From: Atopsyche davidsoni
Taxonomy: Eukaryota; Arthropoda; Insecta; Trichoptera; Hydrobiosidae
Assembly: GCA_022113835.1 (NCBI GenBank)
Contig: JAILWY010000001.1
Coordinates: 2,976,001-3,040,000, forward strand
Direction: 5' to 3'
DNA length: 64,000 bases
Part shown: positions 13,391 to 27,200 of the stretch, in pieces
How the letters are laid out: every line of letters starts with the position of its first letter
Numbering within the stretch: position 1 is the first letter of the stretch
Made by a program: the position numbers and the translations under genes
The notes under the pieces: generated by a model
Databases searched by the model: none
Told to the model about the DNA's origin: nothing
Seen by the model: only the letters and a program-made list of their open reading frames with translations

Positions 13391-13405
13391 TTAGGTTAGG
13401 TTAGG
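13391..13405 (+). repeat. Three TTAGG units
   Basis: TTAGG three times in a row, the arthropod telomere unit. The run is short enough to be chance. Confidence 0.5.
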
Positions 13406-16400
13406 TGTATAATGATTCAACTGATAGGTCACATTATTAAATCTCTGAGACCTACGCCCTGCATTTAGGACACACAATGGCGGATTATACATAGTTTATT
13501 TATCTCATTTTGCAAGACTCGGTAACACCTCTTCACCTAAGCCAACAACTTTCTAAAACTATATTTAACACAAACCTACGAACACTGGAGTGGTTATTAT
13601 TAGTTTTATTGCATTATATCTCATAACTCATAAACCAAATATATCGAATCTTCTATATTAGGCTCGCACTGCTATTTATATTGTTTTTTAATTTTTTTTA
13701 TTCAATCTTTTTAAAATTTAGTCGTGGGTATTGAAATATCCTGTATACATGGTTATTTTTATTATTGTATACTTTAATATATTTTTTCACATCATTATGA
13801 GCTGATATTTTTTACTATTTATCTCTATATATCATAATTATTATATCATAGAGATTACGGTATATATATATATTCTTGAAGCCCTTGGAAGGCGAAAGCG
13901 CTCACTTCGGAATCATTTGATTAAGTACATTATGATAATAAATATAAAGTAATAAATTATAATCTAAAACTAATAGACCCCGTTCGTCATGTTATTTCCA
14001 ATATTCTTTTTTTCCGCTTAAAAAGGATGTCTAACAAATAATAACAGATTACTAATAAATAACAACTTTTACAAATTTTTAAAATGCCAAATCATTTTAT
14101 TTTAAATTTAAAAAATAAAATAAAATTAGTGTGACGATAATCGTCAAAATTTATATGAACAATTATGTATTTACAAGCACTACAAAATACACCCGAATAT
14201 AGATAATTTATTAAGAAGAACCTGGGATTAGAATTTAATGGGTATGTATATCATACCACAGTTTATAAAATATTGTAAAGTATACCATATTTTATGAAAT
14301 GTCGATTACTAGTGCGGCCTAGCATATATTATATGTACATTTCCACTGTTTCAACCCGAGAAGGCACACAATTCACAACGTATTGTTAAAATGAGATAAT
14401 CGCATTCAGTGTAGACAAAAACATAATCTTAAGACCACAAAGCCTCTATTATTAGCACAGATTCCTAGTCCCTGGTTCGAGTACGTCGTAAAATAATTGT
14501 TTGCATTAGCAAAAATGGTGATCAAGTCAAGCACTCCATATTATCCACAGTGTATAATTTCAATTTATACTACGTATTTAAAAAAAATATGAAAAACCAA
14601 AGGGCCTTTAAAAATTTTGAGGCTAACGAAGCACTTGAAAAGCAAATGCATAAAACATAAAATCTTTTCGATATTCATTTTTGTTGTACTGCATTTTTAA
14701 AATATATTTTTAATAAACAAATTAACAGCTCGATGAATGATTTTGAATTGACTATCGATCAATTTGATGTTGCAGAATATTTTAAACATCAATGCATAGC
14801 ACAACCGCATTCTCTCGTGCGTCTAGTTCCACCTCGAATTGCAGATTGATAGACACTGAGTCACAGTCATTAACGTAGGACTCTAAATCTAAATTAAAAA
14901 AGCCGTTTTCATTTAAATCCACCGCCATGTCCTTGAGTGCTTAGGATCCATTGTCTTGTTGTTTGTCTTCTTTCATAACCGAATACAGACTTAGAGGCTG
15001 CTATCTAAAAAAGCGACAGTTTTTCAGGATGTTTCAAGAATCACTCTGAGTTAACCTAATCTAACTCGCTGTGGAATAAGTACTTTATGTTTTAAGGAAT
15101 ATTTATTTTTATCTTAATACACTTCTATCCTCCAGTTATCTTGTCCAAAGTATGGCAGTTCTAAAAGCTATTTTTTTTAAACCTTTCTAGAGGTTGATGT
15201 TCAGCACTTTCTCACTCATTCAGCGCATTCTGCCAATCCTTATTATATTGTATATATGAAACGATCTTTTTATATAATATCTTAATCGGAGTTGGTCGAT
15301 ATTAATAGCCACGAATTACCCATTACCATTCAACTTCCATTACGATGGTAACCATTCATTATAAATAACCTATGTTTTTATACTGTATGCGATATTTTTA
15401 AACGATTTTTATGTCTACGGATTAATTGTATTGTATTATTGATTAATTTGCTTGTTTTTAATATTAGTTTAAATTGCATAACGGAGCATTTTGTCTGTGT
15501 ACCATACATACAAATAAATAATATATAATCGTACTACGTAATTTAAGCATACATATATGGTATTTACTATCAAGATACGACATTTTGGATTGGCACAACG
15601 CTTTTAAAAAGATAATGTATCGTAACTCAACGCTTTTATTTGCAGCAACGAGACAATCACTGCATGCCTTTGGTTAAAGACTCGCTTAGAAACGTCTGTA
15701 GTATTAATTTATTATGCATTTTGGTTCTGACGGACCTTTTTACTTTCTAGATTCTAGAAGCACGCTTTTTATAGGAGCCGCTCTAATGTTTGCCAACGCT
15801 CGCGATGTGATTTGAAAAAAATAAAAAAAAGCCCCCGAAAACATTGACCGCTCTCAGCTCCAAAGTGAATTAAATTATGCTAGTAATAAAACAAATCTAA
15901 GCGAAAAGTACGATTAGATAACGATTGTTATGCATTATGGCGGTGTAAGATATCTGTTTTTCTAACTTCACTAGTCTCTAAAAATAACACCAGAAGAAAA
16001 TAACTAATCATACGGTCACTCCAAGCAAAAGGAAGATATATGTATTTATATATTAATACATAACTTAATGACTTTTCGTCCAGATTGTAAAACTGACAAT
16101 GAGACCTCTTTCATGCTTATATAGTAAGCGCTTTCACAATGTATAAATAAAACGATTTGCTCTCACTTTTAGCATCGGATAAGGTTTTCAATAAACCTTA
16201 GATACAAATGATTCAGAGTGCATCAAAGCCCGAAAGAAATGCTCGCAGAAACAGATCGGTGAAAGCCTTCCATCGATGGTATTTGCAGTGCCTTTTTGTT
16301 CATACGCCACCATCGATAGGCAAGTTATTAATAATGATTGCCTGTTTTCTCTTTATATTGATCCCCCATTTTGATTGATTGATTACCCCATCGTATAAGC

Positions 16401-19339
16401 AGTTAGCTATGGCGGCGGAGCAGGTCTTTTTCCATAATATATTATGTAAATAACTTCATAAATTGATAATTAAATAATGTTCATCATTTATAATTCAGCT
16501 GGTCTATAATTGCATACAATCACAGGATATTTCTTTTATTAATAAATGCCGAGCTTATATTATAGAAAAAAACACTTTCTTGTGACTGTAATCAAAATCA
16601 AGCATGACGAGTACATATTTTTTGAATTGAAAAAAATACTGTGTAAATTTAATTATTGCTTTTATTGACCATGTGTTGCTGTTAGTGTTTTGATATTTAT
16701 TTTTAGTATTTATCGACAACATCTAAATAATATTTGTTTTTTTTTTAATCTACTGTTAGAATTCGCCATAATATCAACAAAAATTTAACCAAGCAACCAG
16801 AAAAGTGTTTTCTATTGTGCCCTCTTGAAATTAGTCGCGTCCTTTCTACCAAGTTAGTGAATTAAACTGCACGGCTATTTTAGAGTTCTATAAAGTTATT
16901 TATGGATGGTAAATAGGAGTAATAAATTTATAAACGATTTATTGTGTCTTCTAATTTACGAGCAGAGTTCTCTGTTATTACACAACTTTTTGTACCTACA
17001 CAGTGACAAGAGCGTTAAATTCGGTAAACTGTAGAAAGTCTCGACGAAGAACTGATTCACCGCGGTGGTTTGAGACCGATTTGTAAATATTAAACGTTCA
17101 GTAAATCATTTAAAAAATCGCAATTACTCTGATAATTACGACGCAAATTTTCAATTGATTTTCACACTTGAGCGTGGCATATTTAATGGTCTCGAGATTT
17201 CAAAATAACTATACTAGTATGTACACAAACAAATAAAAACTTCAGGTAAGAAATCAGAATTAAATGTGTTTATGTGTTTTACCCATAAAATTACTTCGTT
17301 GATAAGCGATGTACTACGATTTAATTTTCAGGGATACCCCTGAAGATAGCTTAACCGATATGTCGAAAACATCAAATTAAAATAGCGTACAACACCTAAG
17401 GATAATGGAATTCTAAAAATATAGATATTCTATGTTTTGGCTGTTAGTTTTCCCATGTTTGGTGATGATTTGTCTGTGAATGGCTTGCACGTGGGAAGCC
17501 AAGAAGATGATGACTGAGGGAAGAGGATGTACTTCATGTAGGCATATTATTGCAGCTAAACGTTTTGTGAATGTTACCTAAGACCATCGTCTACAGCTGC
17601 TATATTTATATCAAAAACCGATAACAGTGATATTAATACAAAAAATATTCAATTAATCACCTCGTCGCGAATTGTTGAAGAAGTACCATTTTTCAAGGAA
17701 AGAATTGAATTTCTTCTTAGGCATTTTGTAGAGGCGTGCTGAATATCGAGAATGAACAGCAAACTGGTTTAATTTGTGATACTCACATTTATTTTTTAGT
17801 ATTGAGTAGTATAGTTGGAAAATCCACGCGCAGACTCTCTAAGCTAGTTTGTCTTCACAGCATTGAATAAACGGTTTTTTTTTTTAATTGTATTAATTAT
17901 TGACGTTGAGCTAAGCATTGTTATGGTGAATTAAAAAACCATCGCTGCATTGATTGGTTTCCTCTATTAACGACAGCAGCAGGTAGTGCAGGCTGCTCTT
18001 CCTGGACGTTGCACAACTCTGTGATGACGTTAGCAGTGACAGTGTGAGACGACCTTAATTGAGGTTGAGTGGCCAACGTAAACAATGCACTGACATCTCG
18101 ACGCGGGTTCATTGTCTGAAAATGTGCTATTTATAACAAAATGAATTATTTCAATAACTTTCGTAAACCATTACATCACACATAGTGTCTTTTTAAAAGT
18201 GTTTTGTTTATTAATTTGAAAAGACATTTTAACTCAACTAGCGGTTTTGAGTGATCAGTAGTACATACAATAAAATAAATTTAAAAATATGTAAGCATCT
18301 TATTGTACATCAGGGATTAATATTTTTTTTTGAAGATGATCCCAGCAACCAAAACGTCGGAGTACCGAAAAATTATTTTGCTCTTAGCTGCTTTATGTTT
18401 CCCATGATTCAAAAACAAACTAATTACAATAGTTATTAATCAACAACATAGTGTTAATCAACAACAGTAAATTCGTATATCATATGAGATATCCTTTTGG
18501 CGTAAATTTACTATAAATTTAAATAAAATTGCATAGGATATATCTTATGCTGGACGTCACTGAGCTTAGCTGACCTAATTGCTGGATTCCTTAGAGACAG
18601 GTTAAAACGCGTTTCTATATACAAACGTAATAGATTTATAAAGGAATTAATTTTATAATGACAAGTTATTCAGGTATTATGGGCACGTGGAAACTCGCTG
18701 ACCCTGGCAACGCAAAGAGCCCGTTAAGATCCGCCTTATTTATATTATGTGGAAATGCAATATTCTACAGTTTTGACAGAAATAAACGATACGGATTTGA
18801 TAGTAAAACACTTGCAATCAATAAAAACGTAATAATATTTTTTTTACATGATGTATATTTTTAATTTAATTATCTGATGAATTCAGTGTATTTTAGGGAT
18901 TGTATTCGTGCATAACATGGATGATGTTTTTTGCTAATTGTACGTTGTAATTACACGAATAATGCACATTGTTAATCCATTGTTATTATACCGATTTCAA
19001 ATACTTACATTAGATATTTCGTTATCGTATTCTCAATTAAAACTATACAGAAAAAAATATTATCAGACATACTAGATAAACGTTGTTAGGGTCATTTTAC
19101 TTTTTTGTTATTTATATTTGCTACTGGCGTGCAATCTATACAAGCAATATAACAGTTGATATTTTAATATTATAATACATTCATATTTTTTAAAAATATT
19201 GTTGATTCTTGTTTTTATTTTTAAATAAGAAACATGCCTCAATTATCAAATGTATAGCATGATTTTTCATCCCCTACATGCCACAGATTTTTTTCTTATA
19301 TCAATCAAATGAAAATTAATAATTGAACTTGTTGATAAG

Positions 19340-19645
19340 CCTTCCCGTTCTCCCCATTCCGTTGCTTGTGCATGGCTGCCATTTTGTACCCATAGCATGT
19401 GTAAAGGATCGGTAACGGAGTAGTGGACTTGATTGTGGAGAGATGTGCTTTGAAAGTACCTTGTCGAGGTGCAGAAGGAGTATCAGATCTAAACACCAGA
19501 GCTTTGTAAGGAAAGGATTATATAATAATGCTATTGGGCAGCAGCAATACGCAGACTATTCCTTCCAATATAAAACTGCGGTGTAGAAGAACCCACTACA
19601 CTATTTTCACTAGTTGAGGAGAGGCACTCGATGAAGATGATAAAC
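19340..19645 (+). repeat. Interspersed repeat family X, copy 1 (LINE-tail type)
   Basis: Shares with copies at 52805-53172, 60346-60650 and 62292-63318 the phrases GTTGCTTGTGCATGGCTGCC, AGAAGGAGTATCAGATCTAA, TTATATAATAATGCTATTGG and a GATGAAGA end. In the other copies the end reads like a degenerate LINE tail followed by an AT microsatellite. This copy lacks most of the segment encoding MLNEMVANLL. Confidence 0.7.
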
Positions 19646-19659
19646 AATATTATTGGGTG

Positions 19660-19785
19660 TATTATATTAAGCTTGGGGATGTGGGTTCGAATCCCGCACA
19701 AGTCACGATGATATTTGTATGAGAGTTTCTTTAATCATTTTTCAATGTGTGAAAAAATGTACTTAATCAATCAATCATAAATAAA
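19660..19785 (+). repeat. Partial tRNA-Thr-like repeat, 3' half
   Basis: Contains the T-arm GTGGGTTCGAATCCCGCAC and the following CACGATGATATTT motif of the tRNA-like family. A second tail version follows (TCAATGTGTGAAAAAATGTA, about 19740-19765). The 5' half of the tRNA-like head is missing. Confidence 0.6.
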
Positions 19786-19999
19786 ACTTGTATAAGCAAA
19801 AACGCACTTACTGTGACGGTCTTCATAAAATACCAAATATAAATATATATATTTTTTAACTGAATAAAAATATTTCTGCGAACGCTTAAAATGACCGCAT
19901 TATTATGTGTATTTTTTACTCGTCCAAATTAGAATATTGCCAATTTACTCGGAAACTGAAATCAATTTCGACCGTTTCGTGTAATTGAGCACTGTGCGG

Positions 20000-20175
20000 T
20001 CACCGCAGAAGGTACAGCACGACCGGCAAGAGTTGGCAGATGACGTGTTTTGCAGTGGCGGCGCGGAGAAAGCGAAGCGCGGACCGACTATATCTCTCCT
20101 ATACACGATCGACAGGCTCCTTCGCTAAGCCGATGCAAATGCGAGTAATGCACGCAGGGGCGTACGTGCGTCCTG
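20000..20175. other. GC-rich island, function unknown
   Basis: A sharply less AT-rich block with many CpGs and an octamer ATGCAAAT at 20133-20140. It could be a regulatory element, a non-coding first exon or an old insertion. No conserved protein reading was found. Confidence 0.3.
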
Positions 20176-20232
20176 GAATATTAATTAAAATCACCTTTTA
20201 ATCAGATATTTCTCTTTAATCATCTTCTATGT

Positions 20233-20790
20233 ATGAAATTCTCGATAAACGGAAGAGTACGTTAGTACAAGGTTTAGTACACCGGCCATGTAAGCCAGGG
20301 GGTGTGGGTTCAAATCCCACACAAATCACGATGATATTTTTCTGAGAGTTACTTTAATCATCTTCTATGTATGAACTAATGTGCCTAATCATATTAGTAA
20401 TAATATAATAAACCCGTAATGGGTAATAAAATACGCATCTGATTGACGTCCAATCCAAAAAATAGACATACGTATATGATGGTGCGCGTCTTGGCTACAT
20501 TAATAGATTTTAAAAATAATACGACTAAAATCGCTTCACTTGTTACTTTGTTCAAAAAGTCCAGTGCTTGCAAATCACTAAATATTGGTTGGCCTGGGCA
20601 CATTGGTTCATATGTAGAGATGTTAAAAATTCTCGATAAACGGAAGTGATTCGTTAGTACAAGGGTTAGTACACCGGCCATGTAAGCTAGAGGACGTGGG
20701 TTCAAATCCCACACAAATCACGATGATATTTTTCTGAGAGTTTCTTAAATCATCTCTGTATGAACTAATGTGCATAATCATATTAGTAGT
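20233..20790 (+). repeat. tRNA-Thr-like composite repeat, two heads around one body
   Basis: Two tRNA-like modules (about 20254-20330 and 20646-20721) flank a roughly 250-bp body. The second can be folded as a cloverleaf: acceptor GTGATT/AATCAC, anticodon stem GGC/GCC around loop CATGTAA (TGT, threonine), T arm GTGGG TTCAAAT CCCAC. Each head is followed by the same CGATGATATTTTTCTGAGAG tail. The first head has a damaged acceptor stem, so these are repeats, not working tRNA genes. Confidence 0.75.
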
Positions 20791-22859
20791 AATTAAATTA
20801 TTATCACTTCAACTGATAAATGACATTAAAATATTATAATTAACGATACCAGAGCAGTATATGTATTTATCAATATAATAAAGCATGCTTATATATTTAA
20901 TGTGAGTACTATTAATATTTGGAAATAAAAATTATAGCACCGTCGAAAAAGTTAAAGTAACTGTGACAACACGTTAAACCAAAAATATCACAGTTACTAT
21001 AAGTTTTTTTTTTGTTATGATATCAAAATATCTACTGAAATGCCACGTGATAAATTATTCGATATTTTATTCGTATATCATTTAAAAAAATATATTTTGT
21101 ATTGCTAATGTCTAAAACCTAAATATAATGATGCATTAATGAAAAGTACTATAAGGGAAACTGAATTTTTAATTTTGTCTAATTTGCTGCATATAATACA
21201 CGCTGATTACTTTTCCATAATTTATATAAGTTACGTAAAATCTTTACACCTGTATTCTACGAATATATTTTTGATTTTATGTTAATAATATGTAATCAAA
21301 ATTAATTTTGTTACATGAATAATGCTGTGGTTTTGTCTGACGCCCATGAGTTTTGTAATGAATAAAAAAATATTTTGTGATTATGTGACGTTTTATAACA
21401 TTTGATAAACAAGTGGTTGAATTGCCTCAGGCTTAATATAATTGTCGCGCCAAGATTGTGAGAGGTCTGTCCACTTAATAACATTAAAATGCAATGTATC
21501 CGGAGAAGTTGAGTAACGCTGAAAAAGAACTTCAATCTAGTTGATTTGTATAAAAGTGAAAATAGTAACTTCTTTAATAATAAATGAGATAATGTATTCG
21601 CAAAAAAATTTGAATTTAAAATTAATCAAATATAGTTAGTTACATTAACATAGTTATTTGTGAAAAACGAAAAGAAAAAGTAAAACTGTAGTTTTATATT
21701 CATTTTTAAACGCTTTAGAGGTTATAAAGAAATTTGTATTTTAATTTTTTTTATATAATAATTAACACTAAGAAATCTTGAATCACATAAAAAGTCATTT
21801 CAATGTTCTGAAAGCCAGATTGATATTTTTATATGATGTATCATAGGAATCACTGTTTGATATAATCAGTCACTCGTAAATATTTTTTTTTGTAAGGTAG
21901 AGGTAAAATAAAAATGATCATATATTAGGCAATGGATTGAAATATTCTACACATAATTTTTTTTTTTAATATATATAAATTAGCAGGCTTTTCACGACCC
22001 TGCCTACGAGAGATGCATTTCAACATGCTCGGGGAAGATGCCATGGTGTGAGCATCCGATGTCATGGCTACACCGGGTGACACGAGAGATGGAGAGTGGC
22101 ATGGTGTCGTGATGCTGATGCAGAAATTATTTATTTAATTTAATTTTTAATTATCGGGCTGTTAATTGATACTTCGTGACTGTCGACAATTTACAAAAGA
22201 AAAGCGATTTCGAATTTATAGATTTTACTGTGATAGCTTCACTAACTGGAGTGATTTCGATGAAACGTTCATCAAGCATTGTATGAATAAATCAATGGCG
22301 ATAATAGATTTAAAACCGAGAATAATATCAAAATATTTATACATAAAAAAACTGTATAAATAATTAACAAATTTTTCCGTATTAAAATGATAATTAATTT
22401 ACTTTGCCTGCGAGTGAATGATAGCGCATGCAGGAAAAAAACAGATGAGCAATCTGTTGAAAGCGATTACATGTAACTGCGGTTGTGTTTAGTATAGTAC
22501 TTTGAAGCAATTTGAGAAAAATAAACCATTTAAATTTACGAAAATGGCCTCAGTATCCAAAGTGCGTGGTTTAATTTTCATCTTTATACATATGTTGCGA
22601 AAATTTGACTTTCTCAATCTGGTTGTTTTGGATCATTAAAAAATCGCAGTAGTCATAATGGCCGTCTTAAAACGTGAAATACAATAGAAATATAATTGTT
22701 GTTTAGTAATGTCGTGTCGTGTTGATGTAATTCAGGTTTTTGATTCTTATCTGAATAACCTTTGCCTTTGTCATATCAATTGGTGTCAAATTCTGGTCGG
22801 GCCGACCTTACGCGGAATCTCGTTTCGACCGCAATAGCACCAAAGCGCCCTACACACGC
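20791..22859. other. No gene seen
   Basis: AT-rich; one GC-richer patch at 21985-22125 without a recognisable reading. Confidence 0.45.
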
Positions 22860-22975
22860 TGCAACAAATCACATCGTTTTTTAAAAACATAAATTAGTGT
22901 TATAATTGTAAGCCAAGAATGCTGTTTAGAGACCATGGAGCCCCGGGTTTTGAGTCCCGGCGGAACAATTTATGT
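22860..22975 (+). repeat. Possible tRNA-like repeat remnant
   Basis: A GC-rich stretch GCCCCGGGTTTTGAGTCCCG resembles a T arm with a degenerate B box. It lies after a phrase shared with the 8.2-kb repeat (CTACACACGCTGCAAC). No complete tRNA fold can be made. Confidence 0.3.
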
Positions 22976-23151
22976 ATTTTTTTAGAAAGTCACACACAAA
23001 TGATACATTTTTAGATATGCACTATGTGCGATTCTTCTTACGCATTTAAATTTTTTTGTGTGTTTTGAAAATGTATTATAGATATTAAATAAATTATTGA
23101 TTTTTGTGAAGACCGTCTCATAGGAAGTACGATTTTGCCAATACAGGTTTT

Positions 23152-23905
23152 ATTGATTGATAATGATTAAGTGCATTTTTTCAAATATTGAAAATTGATT
23201 AAAGAAACACTCAGAATATTTCACAATATTTAATTGGCATAATGAGTACGTTGTTTCACTTATAGGATATGATTGTTAAAAATTCTTGCTGAGTACAAGT
23301 GATTCGTTGGTATAATTGGTAATGCACCGGTCATGTAAGCTTTGGGGATGTAGGTTCAAATCCCTCACTAATCACGATGATATTTTTCTGAGAGTTTCCA
23401 GATGGGACTAAAATCGCATCAATTGTTACTTTTTTCAAAAAAGTCCAGTGCTTGCAAATCATTAAATATTGGTTGGCCTGGGCACATTGGTTCATATGTA
23501 GAGATGTTAAAAATTCTCGATAAACGGAAGTGATTCGTTAGTACAAGGGTTAGTACACCGGCCATGTAAGCCAGGGGGATGTGGATTCAAATCCCACACA
23601 AATCACGATGATATTTTTCTGAGAGTTTCTTAAATCATCTTCTATGTATGAACTAATGTGCCTAATTATATTAGTAATAATATAATAAACCCGTAATGAG
23701 TAATAAATACGCATTTGATTGACGTCCAATCCAAAAAATAGACATACGTATATGATGGTGCGCGTCTTGGCTAAATTAATAGATTTTAAAAATAATATCC
23801 AGATGGGACTAAAATCGCTTCACTTGTTACATTGTTCAAAAAGTCCAGTGCTTTTTCAATCATTTTTCAATGTTTGAAAAAATGTACTTAATCATTATCA
23901 ACTAG
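23152..23905. repeat. tRNA-Thr-like composite repeat block with inverted tails at both ends
   Basis: tRNA-like heads lie at 23299-23375 and 23530-23606, with body segments at 23395-23525 and 23690-23860. The first head keeps the most tRNA-like sequence (TTGGTATAATTGGTAATGC, loop CATGTAA, B box GGTTCAAATCC). The left margin (23152-23215) is an inverted copy of the tail at 23855-23905, both reading TGAAAAAATGYACTTAATCA. The block may be one composite element or two nested insertions. Confidence 0.65.
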
Positions 23906-23939
23906 ATATTAAATATATAATTTGAATCACCCTGTTTAC

Positions 23940-24240
23940 GCACTATAGTCGCCGATGCTAAAACAAAGGCGTGGCCATTAATCACAGGCGAGGAATACTT
24001 TTTACACGTGCTCGGCGGGACATCTACAAATCGGTGACATCTGAGCGCGCCCGTGCCGTCGCCGCCGACGGGAGTGCCGCAGTGCCGCAGTGCCGCAGTG
24101 CCGCAGGCGGCGGCGGCGTTACCCGCAGACTTATTTATTCCCCGCGGCGGGTCACAAACCCCGGAGTGCGCTTGGCCCGCGGCCGACATATTTGTAATAC
24201 GCGCAGGGCTATTCAACCGAGACCCCTCGCTTATTATATA
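23940..24240. other. GC-rich island with a short AGTGCCGC tandem repeat
   Basis: CpG-dense block in very AT-rich DNA. It contains four perfect copies of AGTGCCGC (24073-24104), then GCGGCGGCGG. Open frames of about 80-100 codons exist on both strands, as expected for a stop-poor GC-rich stretch; none looks like a known protein. It could be a promoter or non-coding exon. Confidence 0.35.
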
Positions 24241-27200
24241 TTCTACTATATATTTTTTTTATATATATAACACACACAAACATGCGTGATATCATAATTC
24301 AACAACGCAGTATTCAAAAAATAAAATAATTCAGCTTGATGTAAAAAATACATCGTTTCATTGCAAGCAAAAAATCCTGATTTTTAAAAGTATTTATCAT
24401 ACTGTTAAAATCGCGTGAAAGCCGCATAAAAAAATAATATTTTATAATTTTTAAGTTGGGTTTTTTTTTATAATAAGCTTCGCTCGATCGTGCTCTATAT
24501 TAGAGTTGGTAGAGTTGTGAAAATCTATTCATCTCGTGTGACAGTACAAGACAGCCCGGTTGTCTATTCTCGTCAATGATTATAGAGTTTAGTATTCATC
24601 TTTACTTCAAAAGCTTTATTTTAAGCTTCGGTTTTTTGTGTGTTTTAAATATAAATGTTTTTTTTTTTATATTTAACAAAACACAAACACAATACCATGT
24701 AGTATTTGTGATAATTATTTGCATATTATTCTTATGAACTTAATCTGTAATCTTATTATATTTAAGTGTGTTTTTTCATGTTCTCAACGATGCAAGTATT
24801 ATAACAATCGTACAGTTGATGTCTTACTTATATATATATATAAAAAATACCAAATTAAATATTTTATTAAAACTTGCCAGGTATGATTTTAAAACACCAT
24901 ATAATTAAAGCGGTTCAAACAATAAAAAATAGTGTAAAAAAAACTTTCAATTGATTTGAGAATCCATGTGCTATTGATCTCGTTTAAAAATAATATATGA
25001 TGCTTACTTAGCAGCACGAAGAAAATGTAAATTAATTTATTATAATTTTAAATATGACAAAACTAAACTAATTTGCTTGTCAGTTTTATAATTTTTTAAG
25101 TCAATCGCGATTTTATTTTTACCTGAATATAGTTATTCGTCCGACTATTGCAATTAACAGAAAAAATATATTTTGCATTTTAAAAAAACTAACACGAAAG
25201 ATAGTTCATCGCCTGCAATCATAAAAAAAACTGATGCCAAATCGTTGTTTACAAGATGTGCTAACATAATAAACAAAACCGAATTTAAAGAATTAATGCT
25301 ATGTTTATGAATTTATAAAAAAAATATGAATAAGTCCTCAGTGCTATTTACGTATTTAAATTAACGTAAATTCAAATTTATAAAGCGTCAGCGCAACTTT
25401 TGTACGAAATTATTCCTTCGAGTTTATCATTAATTAAATAATTGATTGAATTTTATTAAAAATATTAATTTTAAATACCACTTAACAAAGACACAAGTTT
25501 ATCGATAACTGATAGTGTAAATCAGTAAACTAATACTATTGTTTAATTTGCATGTAATTATTATTGCTTCTACTGAATGTATTTTGTGTATATTTCGCTG
25601 ATCGACGGTAGAGTTTTTTTTAAAGTGTTTTCTGCTGTCTTCATGATCCATGATCGTATTTTTTAAATTTAAAATTTAGTGTTTTTCTTTATCAGTATGA
25701 TTTAATAATTAAATACACATATTTACCATCCACGCTGAACTGCGCGTAATTTCTGGAAGAGAGTGCTATCTATTTTCTGCTTTCTACCGAATGTTGGCTT
25801 TGCCTACATACGCACCGGGTGCGTCCATTTATAATGAGTTATACTGTGAACAAGTAAAGAGTGGGTTTAAATTATGCAATTATTAACGGAAACCCATTAA
25901 ACATCCCGAATGTAGAGGAAATGCGACGGTCTTCGTAAAAATCTTTCTAAATAACTCTTATTTAGAAAGATTTTTTAAGAGATAATATTTTTGTCAAGCG
26001 TGAAAACTTTGCGCTGGTCGGTGCGTGAGTTAATTATAGATTTACTAAATTAGCTTTCATTGTCTTTTTTTACACGAAAATGTAAAGTTTAAATTTATTA
26101 GACGTTGAAAAAAGTTTTAAGCTTTGATTAAATACAGAATACAATCTGCGGTAATGTGATTATTGGGATACTATATTGCGTGCATTAACTGTAACTGTTT
26201 GCAAAATCAACATTATATTCACGATTCCAATAGAAAAGCTTCAAATGTACAATTTTTTTATCTTCAGAAATATTTTTGAGTGCTTAATTTATTTACTTTT
26301 AAATCGTCCTAAGGTTGTAAATTAATTAACAAAGCGTATTTATTTTCCCTTGTGACATTTTTTTCATATTTCAGGACAATGGTTATCATGACAGAAAAAG
26401 CTTAATAGCATTTTAAGCATGTTTTAAATTTGACTTTACAAACCCAAGTACGTTTGTTGCTCACAAGTACAATCCAGCTTATATTCTCACCAAGTTACAG
26501 GGGTACAGTATAAGTCCAATAAATGTTTTTACTGTAGACCTATTGGCATGGATATGGTATTTCTATATCATGCAAATAAATTGACACATAATATTACAGT
26601 GATCAAATATCAATAAAAACTATTAAAAACTTCAAATAAAAGTATCGCGATCATAAAAAAAGCAACATTATGATTTATTCCGCGCAGATATGTATTGCCA
26701 CCAGTTACGCATAATATGCTTAAACCGGATGTAATAAAAACTAGATACAATAGAATAATTTTTATTTTATTTATCCACAATAATGTTACGTATTTCTTTC
26801 ATAACAAAACACTGTAAGACAGGTTTATTATTTTACCTTCGTTTTCTTTTACGGTCGAGAGTGTAAGCTATCAGAGATTCCAGTCAGCTGTAAAATGGCT
26901 ATTGTTTGCGACCATTCTCAGGGATTCCTTAACTGCCTAATTTTTTATTTTTTTATTCCATCTTGGTAAAAGATAATAAAACGCTATTCGCCTTGCGTTC
27001 ATTGCATACGAACGTTATTGACTAAAAATTATTTGTTTGACAGTATAACTGGTGAATCAAAAATATTTCTGATAGACAAAAACAATATTGAATACTCAAA
27101 TATATATATTTGTTTTAACAGATAAGGAACTTTCAGTGCTTCATAGTATCTGTATTAGTAGTTTTCGTTGATGTTGAGTCGATAGCATAACTGTAGACTT

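Larger units (their letters stand above)
9569..19339. other. Long gene-poor stretch
   Basis: About 9.8 kb with no conserved exon recognised. The most coding-like segment is a 63-codon minus-strand frame at 18112-17921 (MNPRRDVSALFTLATQPQLR), which matches no family I know. Confidence 0.45.

Noticed and set aside
13391..13405. Telomeric fusion site
   Set aside because: Only three TTAGG units with no degenerate flanking repeats; chance is enough to explain it.
20646..20721. Functional tRNA-Thr gene
   Set aside because: It folds as a cloverleaf but has a mismatch in the acceptor stem, belongs to a multi-copy family and is always embedded in the same non-tRNA flanks.
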